Shown one piece after another: positions 8,491 through 16,660 of a DNA stretch of 64,000 nucleotides (positions are counted from its first letter, which is position 1; each line of letters starts with the position of its first letter). Under the pieces are notes generated by a model that was not told the DNA's origin, ran no database searches, and was given only the letters and a program-made list of their open reading frames with translations. The DNA comes from Cytobacillus gottheilii. GTDB taxonomy: Bacteria > Bacillota > Bacilli > Bacillales > Cytobacillaceae. The position numbers and the translations under genes are program-made. The stretch covers positions 3,370,061 through 3,434,060 of the forward strand of contig NZ_LT800494.1 in assembly GCF_900166665.1 (NCBI RefSeq), given 5' to 3'.

Positions 8491-9777
8491 TTAGAATAAT
8501 CCCGGATTAATCGCTTTCGGAATAAAGAATGCAATCTCTGGGAAAAACGCGATAAACAGCAGGACAATCACAACAATTGCAATATAAGGAATAACAGCTA
8601 CAAACGATCTTTCGATTGACATATCGCCAATTTTTGCTGCCAGTAATAGACAAAGCCCATATGGCGGTGTAATCAGCCCAATTGCTAAGGTGATTACAAC
8701 AATAAGTCCTAAATGAACTGGATCCATTCCAAATTCTAGAGCTGTTGGCAAAATGACTGGCACGAATAATATCATTGCCGGAATTGCATCCATAAAAGTT
8801 CCAATAAAAAGGAAGAATACAATAAGAATAATAATGAACAGCCATTCTGAGCCAACATTATTTGTAAAGAATTCTTGCGCTGCTGTTCCCAGCTGATAAT
8901 AACTCATCAATTCGCCAAGGGCGCTGGCACAAGCTAAAGCAAATAAAGACAACGAACTTAATGCAAGTGTATCCATTAAAATCTTCGGCAAATCTTTTAC
9001 TTTCAGCGTTTTATAATAAAACATACAAACAAGCAACGTATACAGTGATGCCACTGCAGCAGCCTCTGTGGCTGTAAAAAACCCGGTTACAATTCCCCCA
9101 ATAATGATAATCGGTGTAAGCAACGCAGGAATTGCCTCAAGGAATAGCTTTGCAAATTTTTTAAATTCAACCGCTTGAGAACGAGGATAATTTCTTTTTA
9201 CAGCGAGTATATAGACAAAAAGCATCATGCCTAAACCAATTAAAATTCCTGGTACAATCCCCCCAAGGAACAGTGCACCAATACTAGCGTTTGTTAAACC
9301 AGCAAAAATAATCATTGGAATACTTGGCGGTATTACAACGCCTACCGTAGAAGAGGCAGCTGTAACACCAACAGCAGTTTCTTTGTCATAGCCTTTTTTA
9401 AGCATGCTGGGAATAAGGATTTTCCCTACTCCAGCTGTATCTGCCTGTGAGGCTCCAGATACACCAGCAAACATCATGGACACAAGAATATTGGCATGTG
9501 CCAAACCGCCGCGGATCGGTCCTACAATCGCGAGTGCCAGATTAATAAGTTTCTCTGAAATCTTACCTGAGTTCATTAAATTAGCTGCCAATATAAATAA
9601 TGGTACCGCTAACAAAACAAAGGAATCGAGTCCATTGACCATCTTCATTGGAACAGTGGCTTCAGGAGTGTAAGGGATACCTGTGATGCCCAGAAGAGCA
9701 ACAATCCCTATAACAAAAGCAATTGGCACACCAATTAACATCAAGATAATAAATAAGCCAAGAAGTAAAAATCCCAT
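8491..9777 (-). CDS. TRAP transporter large permease (DctM-like)
   Basis: The product has 428 residues, almost entirely hydrophobic, with about 12 membrane segments typical of the ion-transporter-like M subunit. Characteristic stretches are GSGQ-type loop SGASQADTAGVGKILIPSM and VGVVIPPSIPMIIFAGLTNASIG. It couples substrate uptake to the sodium or proton gradient. Its ATG overlaps the stop of the Q subunit (TAATG), so the two are translationally coupled. It is more similar in layout to the C4-dicarboxylate/sugar-acid TRAP group than to fused DctQM forms. Confidence 0.92.
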   Translation of the reverse strand: MGFLLLGLFIILMLIGVPIAFVIGIVALLGITGIPYTPEATVPMKMVNGLDSFVLLAVPLFILAANLMNSGKISEKLINLALAIVGPIRGGLAHANILVSMMFAGVSGASQADTAGVGKILIPSMLKKGYDKETAVGVTAASSTVGVVIPPSIPMIIFAGLTNASIGALFLGGIVPGILIGLGMMLFVYILAVKRNYPRSQAVEFKKFAKLFLEAIPALLTPIIIIGGIVTGFFTATEAAAVASLYTLLVCMFYYKTLKVKDLPKILMDTLALSSLSLFALACASALGELMSYYQLGTAAQEFFTNNVGSEWLFIIILIVFFLFIGTFMDAIPAMILFVPVILPTALEFGMDPVHLGLIVVITLAIGLITPPYGLCLLLAAKIGDMSIERSFVAVIPYIAIVVIVLLFIAFFPEIAFFIPKAINPGLF

Positions 9778-10262
9778 TACGCTCTAACCTCCTTCTCTTT
9801 AAGAGATTGGATGTGACTCAGCAGATGTGAAAGAGAATAAATCAGCATGGTTCCTGCCATAACTGGGATGGCAAGCCAAATATAGCCCATTTGCATTTCA
9901 GGAAATGTTGCCCATGTGTAATTCCAAAATTCCCTTACGACAATGATTCCCAAAAAGAAAATACAAACGTTAAAAGCAATTAAAACAAGATCATTAAAGA
10001 TATTAAGAAAGACTCTATTTTTTCCTTTTAATTTTCTTTGGAAAAAGTCAAAATTAAAGTGTTCACGACGGTTGACCATAACGGCTGCACCCATAAACAT
10101 CGCCCAAATAAAGGAATAATTAGCGACTTCTTCTGTCCATAAAATCGATATGCCTAAATGCCTTGTAATGATTTGCAATAAGATAACCGCAAAAAACACC
10201 GTTAAAAAGACAATTCCGAGTGTCATTTGGATTTTTTCAAGTGTCTGAACAAAACGTTTCAT
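9777..10262 (-). CDS. TRAP transporter small permease (DctQ-like)
   Basis: The product has 161 residues with four predicted membrane segments and the family pattern WTEEVANYSFIWAMFMGAAVMVxRxxHF (here split around residues 42-72). It is the Q subunit that partners the M subunit and the extracytoplasmic receptor. GGGGGGAT-type ribosome site precedes ATG. It lies between the receptor and M-subunit genes, the standard dctPQM order. Confidence 0.9.
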   Translation of the reverse strand: MKRFVQTLEKIQMTLGIVFLTVFFAVILLQIITRHLGISILWTEEVANYSFIWAMFMGAAVMVNRREHFNFDFFQRKLKGKNRVFLNIFNDLVLIAFNVCIFFLGIIVVREFWNYTWATFPEMQMGYIWLAIPVMAGTMLIYSLSHLLSHIQSLKEKEVRA

Positions 10263-10280
10263 CCCGATCCCCCCTCTAGA

Positions 10281-11303
10281 TTATTCCAGGTCAACAATTT
10301 TCTGCAGCAGCTCTTCTACTTCAATTTCCTTTGCAAAATCTTCTAGAATAGGTCGTGCAATATCAATAAAAGGCTGTGTATCTATTTCGTTAACCGTCGC
10401 ACCTTCATCAATAGCCTTTTCCTTATACTCAACATCTTGAGCATTTGTTGCATCACGCTCTGCTTTCACAGATTCTTCCGCTGCTTTTAAAATAATTTCT
10501 TGATGTTCTTTTGAATATTGATCAAATTTTTCCCCATTAATTAATAGAAATCTAGTTGTATAGTCATGACCTGTTTCTGTAATATATTTTCCGTTTGGCG
10601 TCGTATGATGGGATTGCTGCACAAAAAACGGGTAAGCGTTTTCAGATGAGTCAACAACATCCTGCTGCAATCCTTGATATAGTTCTCCCCAAGAGATTCC
10701 TGATGGAATTGCTCCAGTTGCTTCCCAGAAGTCAGAAACGACACCAGACGTTTGTGTTCTTAATGAAACACCCTGCAGGTCCTCTACAGCGTTAAGCGGT
10801 TTCTTGCCATAGTAATGACGGACACCAGCAGACCAATAGCCTAACAGTTTAAAAGAATTATTGGACTTTTCATTGATAATATCTCCCATCTCTTTTCCAA
10901 TCTCACCATCCACTACATTTAGCCAATGATCATAACTGGTAAACAGATATGGAGCAGAGAATAAATCAACTTCTCTAATTCCGGTTTGAGTCATAAATCC
11001 TGGAGAAACAAGAACCACATCCGCCGCACCTAACTGAAGCTTTTCAACCAGCTGTGATTCTTCTGTACCGATCGTCCCAGCATGCACTTCTACTTCTATA
11101 CTTCCGTTTGATTCACGTTCGGCCACTTCTTTGAACTTTAGCATGCCAACCTGATAAGGATTATCTGGAGAGGTTTGATTATGTGCTGCAATAATTTTTA
11201 TTTTGCCGTCCCCATCGCCATCAACTTCATTGCTGCTGCATGCAGCCAAAATACCAATGGTCATACTAATAAGTAATAGAAAAGTAAATTTGTGTTTCAG
11301 CAT
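10281..11303 (-). CDS. TRAP substrate-binding lipoprotein (DctP-like)
   Basis: The product has 340 residues. A signal peptide ends in lipobox ILAAC (Cys ~22), so the mature receptor is anchored outside the membrane. DctP-family landmarks are NPYQVGMLKFKEV, GAADVVLVSPGF, and LQGVSLRTQTSGVVSDFW. The Arg in SLRT corresponds to the conserved residue that salt-bridges the ligand carboxylate in this family, so a carboxylated ligand such as a sugar acid is favoured. A ligand of this kind would fit the kinase and decarboxylase/aldolase enzymes of the operon. Confidence 0.9.
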   Translation of the reverse strand: MLKHKFTFLLLISMTIGILAACSSNEVDGDGDGKIKIIAAHNQTSPDNPYQVGMLKFKEVAERESNGSIEVEVHAGTIGTEESQLVEKLQLGAADVVLVSPGFMTQTGIREVDLFSAPYLFTSYDHWLNVVDGEIGKEMGDIINEKSNNSFKLLGYWSAGVRHYYGKKPLNAVEDLQGVSLRTQTSGVVSDFWEATGAIPSGISWGELYQGLQQDVVDSSENAYPFFVQQSHHTTPNGKYITETGHDYTTRFLLINGEKFDQYSKEHQEIILKAAEESVKAERDATNAQDVEYKEKAIDEGATVNEIDTQPFIDIARPILEDFAKEIEVEELLQKIVDLE

Positions 11304-11339
11304 GTTTCTTTCCCCCTTGTCGTCATTGTCCGTCCAAAA

Positions 11340-11897
11340 CTACTCTAAATTTGCATGTTTCTGATTTAGACTATTATGGCTTTTTCCTTCAGGCTGCTGC
11401 TCAAGCAGATAAACCACAATCGCATCTAAAAGCAGATGTGCTGCCTGATCGAATTGACTACCAAGCGGCTGAATCGTCTCTGGCTCTGTGGCAAGGCGCT
11501 TTTTTGTTGCAGCCGGGATCACTACCGTACACTCGCTAAGTTCTCCAATTACAGAATCTTTGTTCGTCGTTACTAACGCTACTTTTGCATCAATTTCTTT
11601 TGCTTTTTTGGCATATTGCAATAATGTGCCCGTGCTGCCTGAACCGGAAATTGACAGCAGCACATCTCCCGTTTCAATACTTGGCGTAATGGTTTCACCG
11701 ACTACGTAAACAGGATATTCGCTATGCATGAGCCTCATGGCGAATACTTTGCCGACCAGACCGGAGCGACCTGTCCCTGCAATAAAAATTCTCTTTGCGT
11801 TTTGCAGAATATCTGCCAATTGCTTTGCTTCCTTTTCGTCAATCTTTGCTAATACGCCAGCAATTTCTCCAGCGATTGTATCAATGATTCTTTTCAT
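11340..11897 (-). CDS. hxlB: SIS-domain 6-phospho-3-hexuloisomerase family protein
   Basis: The product has 185 residues, starting at ATG 11897 because AGAGGTG lies just upstream. The SIS fold shows GTGRSGLVGKVFAMRLMH, then ISGSGSTGT (phosphosugar-binding Ser/Thr) and IQPLGSQFDQAAHLLLDAI. The C-terminal HANLE is typical of PHI (HxlB). PHI swaps the keto group between C2 and C3 of a hexulose-6-phosphate. The enzyme family normally works with hexulose-phosphate synthase, and the hxlA-like gene is at the other end of the same operon. There is no hxlR-type regulator nearby. Confidence 0.87.
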   Translation of the reverse strand: MKRIIDTIAGEIAGVLAKIDEKEAKQLADILQNAKRIFIAGTGRSGLVGKVFAMRLMHSEYPVYVVGETITPSIETGDVLLSISGSGSTGTLLQYAKKAKEIDAKVALVTTNKDSVIGELSECTVVIPAATKKRLATEPETIQPLGSQFDQAAHLLLDAIVVYLLEQQPEGKSHNSLNQKHANLE

Positions 11898-11915
11898 ATT
11901 CTTCACCTCTAGAAT

Positions 11916-12920
11916 TTATAGTGATTCTCTTTGTATTAACGTTGGTTCAAAACGATAGATTTCTGCTTGATTTGCTTCTTCTTTTTGCTGAATCCTTTGA
12001 AATAATAGCTCTGCTGCCTTCTCTCCCATTTCAAAAGCTGGCTGAGCAACAGTCGTAAGAGCCGGATTATAGATATCTGCAAAGGAAACATCATCTATTC
12101 CAATCAGGCCGATGTCTTCAGGTATACTGAGCTTATTTTTCTTCACATACGACAGAAGTTCCATTAAACTGCGGTCATTTGTCGCCAAAATTGCTTTTGG
12201 CGGATCACTGAGCTGGAATAAATGATGTATAAGACTCTGCATGTCTGTCGTCTTCCCGCTCACAATAAATTCTTCCCGAATAAAAAGCTCATGGTGCTCT
12301 AGCGCTTTCTTATAACCGCTCAATCGCTCCACCCTCGGTGTAACGTCTGGCTCAATTGGCGGAGATAATACCGCAATTTTTGAATAACCGTGCTTTACGA
12401 ATGAATCTACTGCCAGGAAAGAGGCTTTCTCGTTATCAAGCAATACAGTATCCGTCTGCAGTCCAATAATCAGGCGATCAATAAATACTACAGGGTAGTT
12501 CTCAGAGATTAACTCCTGATATTGCTCAACATTCTTTCCTGTTGGAAATAAGATAAGGCCATCAACTTGCTTAGCTCTTAACATATCAATATACTTCTTT
12601 TCCTTTTCCGGCTGATCATCTGCATTGCATATGATGACGTGAAAATCCTTTTCATTACAAACATCCTCGATTGCCCGAATAACCTGTGTTGAAAAAATAT
12701 GCAAGATGTTTGCAACGATTACACCAATGGTTGTAGTTGATTTTTGCTTCAAGCTTCTTGCTAAAATATTGGGTCTATATCCGAGTACTTTAATTGTTTC
12801 TTCAATCCGATTTTTTGTATCTTCTCCCATATAATCAAAACGCTGATTTAAATATTGAGATACGGTGCTTTTAGAAACACCTGCATGCTGTGCAACATCA
12901 GCAATAGTTACTTTTTTCAT
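11916..12920 (-). CDS. LacI-family transcriptional regulator of the TRAP/hxl operon
   Basis: The product has 334 residues. The N-terminal HTH is TIADVAQHAGVSKSTVSQYL with the hinge helix NILARSLKQ, followed by a periplasmic-binding-type sensor domain (TTTIGVIVANIL ... IGLIGIDDVSFADI). It most resembles the KdgR branch. It is the first gene of the leftward operon and thus probably autoregulated through the palindromes between it and the divergent isomerase. The inducer is likely an intermediate or the imported substrate. Confidence 0.9.
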   Translation of the reverse strand: MKKVTIADVAQHAGVSKSTVSQYLNQRFDYMGEDTKNRIEETIKVLGYRPNILARSLKQKSTTTIGVIVANILHIFSTQVIRAIEDVCNEKDFHVIICNADDQPEKEKKYIDMLRAKQVDGLILFPTGKNVEQYQELISENYPVVFIDRLIIGLQTDTVLLDNEKASFLAVDSFVKHGYSKIAVLSPPIEPDVTPRVERLSGYKKALEHHELFIREEFIVSGKTTDMQSLIHHLFQLSDPPKAILATNDRSLMELLSYVKKNKLSIPEDIGLIGIDDVSFADIYNPALTTVAQPAFEMGEKAAELLFQRIQQKEEANQAEIYRFEPTLIQRESL

Positions 12921-12942
12921 TTGATATTCTCCTAGCGAAAGA

Positions 12943-13101
12943 TAAATCGATTTACTAAATCGGTTTAGTGAAAGTATAAAATAAATGTAAGCGTTTTACA
13001 ACCCGTAATTTTAAAAAAGTATTTTTATTTTCTAAACCGTCTCACAATTATGGATAAGCGCTTTCATTCATGTTATGATGTATCAGCTAAATCGATTTAG
13101 T
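12943..13101. promoter_or_regulatory. LacI-type operators and cre-like sites in the divergent control region
   Basis: Three related palindromes are visible: TAAATCGATTTA (12943-12954), ACTAAATCGGTTTAGT (12954-12969) and CTAAATCGATTTAG (13087-13100, perfect). All have the central CG of LacI-family operators. Two cre-like sequences lie between them: ATGTAAGCGTTTTACA (12985-13000) and GATAAGCGCTTTCA (13053-13066, 12 of 14 to consensus). The rightward operator lies just after a TATGAT -10-like element (13074-13079). Confidence 0.7.
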
Positions 13102-13127
13102 TCATAAACGGCCAGGGAGGTTCTATT

Positions 13128-13847
13128 GTGACAAAAGTTATTCTGCCTACACTCATTTTTAATAATCACCATTCAATAGAAGAACAAGTGGATATGATAA
13201 AGGAATTTGGTGCTGATGGGATTGAAATTCGCCGCGAGCGGCTGAAGGATGTCTTACAGGAATTGAGTTTGTTTAAGCAGGAGATTAAATTAGCTGATTT
13301 TGATGCTGTGGTTTATTCTGTACCGGTAGAACTATGGCAGGATCCAATCTCCTTAAATCCCGATGCTGTAAATGCATTAAAACAAGCAGAATTTCTAAAT
13401 GCAACACATATAAAGTTCTCGCTGGGAAAGTTTGATGCAAAACAAGCAGATGTGAAAGGGTTTAAAGAGTGGTTGGCGTCAAATTTGCCAAGTTCAATCA
13501 CAATGTTAGTGGAAAATGATCAAACTCCATATGGAGGAACGCTGGATCCAATTTTATCTTTTTTTCAATGGCAAACAGAAACGTCTGTCCGAATGACTTT
13601 TGACGTCGGCAACTGGACTGTCCAAAATGCAGACTGGAGTGCTGCTCATCAGGAGTTGAGCACTTGGATCGAATATCTTCATTTAAAGACAGCAGCAAAA
13701 ACGAATGAAGGCTGGGTTAATAAACCGGTGGATCTTGAACATTTAAAACTCCCATTTCCATCGTATACAGCGATCGAATTTCCATTAGATAACCCACAGG
13801 TTGAGGCACCTCAGTGGATTGAAATAATTAGGAAAGAAGATAACTAA
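13128..13847 (+). CDS. Sugar phosphate isomerase/epimerase-like TIM-barrel protein
   Basis: The product has 239 residues, shorter than typical xylose-isomerase-like TIM barrels (~280). Motifs are DGIEIRRERL (first metal Glu region), LVENDQTPYGG (Glu), FDVGNW (Asp) and LHLKTA (His), consistent with one divalent metal site. It is transcribed divergently from the LacI operon and shares its operators, so it probably belongs to the same pathway. Superfamily relatives include L-xylulose-5-P 3-epimerase and hydroxypyruvate isomerase; the substrate here is unknown. Confidence 0.75.
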   Translation: MTKVILPTLIFNNHHSIEEQVDMIKEFGADGIEIRRERLKDVLQELSLFKQEIKLADFDAVVYSVPVELWQDPISLNPDAVNALKQAEFLNATHIKFSLGKFDAKQADVKGFKEWLASNLPSSITMLVENDQTPYGGTLDPILSFFQWQTETSVRMTFDVGNWTVQNADWSAAHQELSTWIEYLHLKTAAKTNEGWVNKPVDLEHLKLPFPSYTAIEFPLDNPQVEAPQWIEIIRKEDN

Positions 13848-13894
13848 ATACATTACATAGGATTTAATCTTCTGGCAAATAAGGGTGGTTGTAA

Positions 13895-14077
13895 TTTGGA
13901 ATACGACCCCGGAAACCAAATGGCGGAGTGCTAAATGCTTATTCACGACACTATGATCCAGATAACGGTAAATCATGGTGTGATAAATGCTTAAACGGAA
14001 ACACTAACTCAAAATCCATACAAAGTTTTAATAAGGGGCATGGGAAATTCTTATGCCTTATTCCCCTTTTTCTTTAG
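13895..14077 (+). pseudogene. Possible gene remnant with a CxxC motif
   Basis: An open frame without a start codon reads RPRKPNGGVLNAYSRHYDP, then SWCDKC and on to a TAG at 14075. A ribosome-site-like AAGGGTGG and TTG lie just upstream but in another frame. The composition looks protein-like, which suggests a decayed or frameshifted small gene; it could also be chance. The last third overlaps the hairpin at 14030-14071. Confidence 0.3.
14030..14071 (+). terminator. Probable terminator
   Basis: AATAAGG(GG)CAT pairs with ATGCCTTATT around an 11-base loop, then CCCCTTTTTCTTT follows. The GG bulge weakens it. It would end transcripts coming from the isomerase gene. Confidence 0.5.
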
Positions 14078-14122
14078 AGCAAATCAATGTACAACCCACC
14101 TATCCCCCTCTAAGCTCTCTAT

Positions 14123-14374
14123 TTACTCCTCCAAAAGCTTCACGCTTTCCATTCCGCAATGAGAACATGTTAACAAATGTGGACACAATTGATCTCTATA
14201 ATCATTTTGATAGCCATCCTCCATCTTCATAAGGTCTGTCGGCATGTATGCACTATAGTCATCATAATAATCCATAATCTTGCCATGATCATTCATCTCT
14301 CTGCCGCATTCTCCACATAACTCATGAAGTTCTCTAAAACCATTGCATATTGAACAGACTCCCATTATTCCCAT
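14123..14374 (-). CDS. Small zinc-ribbon-like protein
   Basis: The product has 83 residues (80 if the second Met at 14365 is used; AAAGGATGG lies upstream of both). It has three CxxC pairs: CSIC, CGEC and CSHC, plus CPH, with an acidic middle segment (DYYDDY). The arrangement suggests one or two structural zinc sites. It is a hypothetical protein that I recall beside SASP genes in Bacillus. Function unknown; a role in sporulation is only suggested by position. Confidence 0.65.
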   Translation of the reverse strand: MGIMGVCSICNGFRELHELCGECGREMNDHGKIMDYYDDYSAYMPTDLMKMEDGYQNDYRDQLCPHLLTCSHCGMESVKLLEE

Positions 14375-14454
14375 CCTTTCAGCGTTTGAAGTTACTTATA
14401 GGATATGTAAAACACACTTTTTATTAGATGGAAAATATTACTGCTTTTATATCC

Positions 14455-14484
14455 CGCATAAACTTCTCAAAATCAAACATAATA
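14455..14484 (+). promoter_or_regulatory. Sigma-G type promoter of the SASP gene
   Basis: CGCATA (14455-14460), a 17-base spacer and CATAATA (14478-14484) match the forespore sigma-G consensus (TGHATR, CATWMTA) with one mismatch. This predicts a start near 14491 and a leader of about 140 bases. Confidence 0.7.
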
Positions 14485-14532
14485 GTTAGTACAAACAGCG
14501 GGTCACACACACACCGCAGCAACTCATACCGA

Positions 14533-14595
14533 TGGGTTAACCCACTAGATGGAGCAAGAAATCTTGCGCTGGTGCAAGTCCAGCTAACCCAACCA
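14533..14595 (+). ncRNA. tRNA-like cloverleaf in the SASP leader
   Basis: TGGGTTA (14533-14539) pairs perfectly with TAACCCA (14585-14591), which is followed by A-CCA. The stem encloses three hairpins: CCA/TGG (14542-14552), GCAAGA/TCTTGC (14554-14567) and GCTGG/CCAGC with the 7-base loop TGCAAGT (14568-14584), a near-canonical T-arm. It is 59 bases plus ACCA, so too short for a tRNA and without a normal anticodon loop. TGGGTTAACCCA can also fold on itself. No known riboswitch class is recognised. Confidence 0.5.
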
Positions 14596-14629
14596 TCAAA
14601 CAAAAAATTCATGAGGAGATGAATCAAAA

Positions 14630-14848
14630 ATGACAAACCAAACATCAAGCAGAAGCAATTCCTCAAACCAACTTTTAGTACCAGGAGTATCTCAAGCACT
14701 TGACCAAATGAAGTACGAAATCGCTTCAGAATTCGGTGTAAACTTAGGTGCTGAAACAACTTCACGCGCTAACGGATCTGTCGGCGGTGAAATCACTAAA
14801 CGCCTTGTGCAAATGGCTGAACAACAACTTGGCGGCGGTTCATTCTAA
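14630..14848 (+). CDS. ssp: Alpha/beta-type small acid-soluble spore protein
   Basis: The product has 72 residues, the family norm. It contains the germination-protease site region [10 protein letters not shown] and the C-terminal DNA-binding signature [15 protein letters not shown]. Such proteins coat DNA in the spore core, force an A-like form and protect against UV, then are degraded by GPR at germination. GAGGAG lies 11 bases before ATG. The strong codon bias (GGCGGC, CTTGCT-type) fits high expression. A sigma-G promoter and long structured leader lie upstream. Confidence 0.96.
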   Translation: MTNQTSSRSNSSNQLLVPGVSQALDQMKYEIASEFGVNLGAETTSRANGSVGGEITKRLVQMAEQQLGGGSF

Positions 14849-14885
14849 TATCCTTTACATTTTGTAAAAATTTAATATTATGGCT

Positions 14886-14912
14886 TGGCCCCCTTGTAAA
14901 GGGGGCCATTTC
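14886..14912 (+). terminator. Terminator of the SASP gene
   Basis: TGGCCCCCTT/AAGGGGGCCA is a perfect 10-bp stem with a GTA loop followed by TTT. It is 38 bases after the stop. Confidence 0.9.
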
Positions 14913-14917
14913 CAATT

Positions 14918-16297
14918 TCAAACCATTTTTTGCGGGTCCACCCACTGGTTAAATTCAGCTGTATTCACATAACCCGTTTTCAGCGCTGCTTCCCGTAACG
15001 TAGTTCCTTCATTAAATGCAAGCTTCGCAATTTCTGCCGCTTTTTCATATCCAATATGAGGATTCAATGCCGTTACAAGCATAAGTGAATTCTGGACATG
15101 TTCTTGAATCATTTCAACATTTGCTTCCAGACCGACCATGCAATTTTTGTTAAAAGAGGTCATTCCGTCCGCTAAAAGAGTGACGGATTGCATAAAGTTA
15201 TAAATGATCACCGGCTTAAAAACATTTAATTCGAAATTTCCTTGGCTTGCAGCAAATCCAATGGTCGCATCATTCCCAAAGATTTGACTGGCAATCATTG
15301 TAAGTGCCTCACTCTGAGTTGGATTTACTTTCCCTGGCATTATGGAGCTGCCAGGTTCATTAGCAGGAATCGATAATTCACCAATTCCGCTGCGCGGTCC
15401 ACTTGACAGCCATCTGACATCATTGGCAATTTTCATTAGATCCGCTGCCAGTGCTTTTAGCGCACCGTGGGCCAGCACTGATTCGCTATGGCTCGTTAAC
15501 GCCTGGAATTTATTATCGGAGGATTTGAATGGGTAACCTGTGAAACTGGAAATTTCTTTGGCTGTTTCTTCTCCAAATTGTTTATGTGCATTAATCCCCG
15601 TTCCTACAGCAGTCCCGCCAATCGCAAGGTCTTGTAAGTATTTTAAAGCATCTGAAATCATGTGCTGATTTTTCTCCAGGCTGCAGCGCCATCCGCTGAT
15701 CTCTTGTCCTAATGTGAGTGGTGTCGCATCCTGTAAATGTGTTCGTCCAATCTTTACAATCGATTGATATGCTTCTTCTTTTAATTTAATGGTTTGTTTA
15801 AGATCATGCAGAGCAGGCAGAAGATTTTCTGAAAGTCCTTTGTATGCAGCAATATGCATAGCCGTAGGAAAAGTATCATTCGAGCTTTGTGACATATTGA
15901 CATCATCATTCGGATGAATGCGCTCCTCCCTGCTCTCAGCTTCTAAAAATTCATTTCCACGCTTCGCGATCACTTCATTCATATTCATATTCGTTTGTGT
16001 TCCGCTTCCTGTTTGCCATACCGATAAAGGAAAATGCGTATCCCATTTCCCTTCCAGAATTTCATCACAAGCTTTTACAATAGCCGAACTCTTTGCTTTT
16101 GACAATCCGCTCAATCTTTCATTCACGATTGCAGCTGATCTCTTTAAAACGGCAAAAGCATAAATTAATTCCAATGGCATTTTTTCAATGCCGATATTAA
16201 AATTCTCTTTGCTCCTCTGCGTTTGGGCACCCCAATATTTATCCGCGGGAACATTGACTTCTCCAAGTGTATCTCTTTCAATTCTGTATTCACTCAT
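14918..16297 (-). CDS. fumC: Class II fumarate hydratase
   Basis: The product has 459 residues, full length. It converts fumarate to L-malate in the TCA cycle. Signatures are [15 protein letters not shown], the fumarase/aspartase loop [17 protein letters not shown] near residue 317, and [17 protein letters not shown] (catalytic His region). In B. subtilis the orthologue is called citG. It is convergent with the SASP gene and stands alone. The ribosome site AGGGAGG lies upstream of ATG. Confidence 0.97.
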   Translation of the reverse strand: MSEYRIERDTLGEVNVPADKYWGAQTQRSKENFNIGIEKMPLELIYAFAVLKRSAAIVNERLSGLSKAKSSAIVKACDEILEGKWDTHFPLSVWQTGSGTQTNMNMNEVIAKRGNEFLEAESREERIHPNDDVNMSQSSNDTFPTAMHIAAYKGLSENLLPALHDLKQTIKLKEEAYQSIVKIGRTHLQDATPLTLGQEISGWRCSLEKNQHMISDALKYLQDLAIGGTAVGTGINAHKQFGEETAKEISSFTGYPFKSSDNKFQALTSHSESVLAHGALKALAADLMKIANDVRWLSSGPRSGIGELSIPANEPGSSIMPGKVNPTQSEALTMIASQIFGNDATIGFAASQGNFELNVFKPVIIYNFMQSVTLLADGMTSFNKNCMVGLEANVEMIQEHVQNSLMLVTALNPHIGYEKAAEIAKLAFNEGTTLREAALKTGYVNTAEFNQWVDPQKMV

Positions 16298-16436
16298 GTT
16301 TCCTTAGTCCCTCCTTAAATTTCTACTACCCTAATATATTCATTTCCCCCATATTTAAACGTTCATAAACATATTTGGCAGTTAAAATGTAAAAAGGTTT
16401 TTAATTAGTCATGAGGCAGGAAACACTCCCCCTAAC

Positions 16437-16474
16437 CACAAAAAAACTGCCGTACGGAAACCCGCAGGCAGTTA
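16437..16474 (-). terminator. Terminator of the 27-residue peptide gene
   Basis: On the minus strand AACTGCC-TGCGG pairs with CCGTA-(C)-GGCAGTT and runs into seven T. It overlaps the stop codon of the small gene. Confidence 0.85.
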
Positions 16475-16555
16475 CGCTTTCGCAATAGCATAACCAATAA
16501 AGTACCCAAGTACCATGATACTTGCTATTGCTAATGTAATTGAAAAGTCCTCCAT
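16472..16555 (-). CDS. 27-residue hydrophobic membrane peptide
   Basis: ATG at 16555 follows AAAGGGGG by 8 bases. The product is 27 residues: an acidic start (MEDF), a single hydrophobic helix (ITLAIASIMVLGYFIGYAIA) and KA at the end. The good ribosome site and a dedicated terminator overlapping the stop argue that it is real. One membrane span with GxxxG-like glycines suggests a membrane micro-protein. Function and partners are unknown. Confidence 0.65.
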   Translation of the reverse strand: MEDFSITLAIASIMVLGYFIGYAIAKA

Positions 16556-16660
16556 CTATGTTATCCCCCTTTAAAAGGAATCTTCCTTTTTAACATACCA
16601 TGCAAAAGAAAGGGGTTTTCATACATGTCAGTACGATTCTGTGTCCTTTATTTGAACAAT

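Noticed and set aside
14533-14595. Functional tRNA gene or cobalamin riboswitch
   Set aside because: The cloverleaf is 59 bases with no 7-base anticodon loop and a 3-bp D-like arm, so not a working tRNA. The GGTGCAAGTCC segment recalls part of a cobalamin element but the other conserved blocks are missing.
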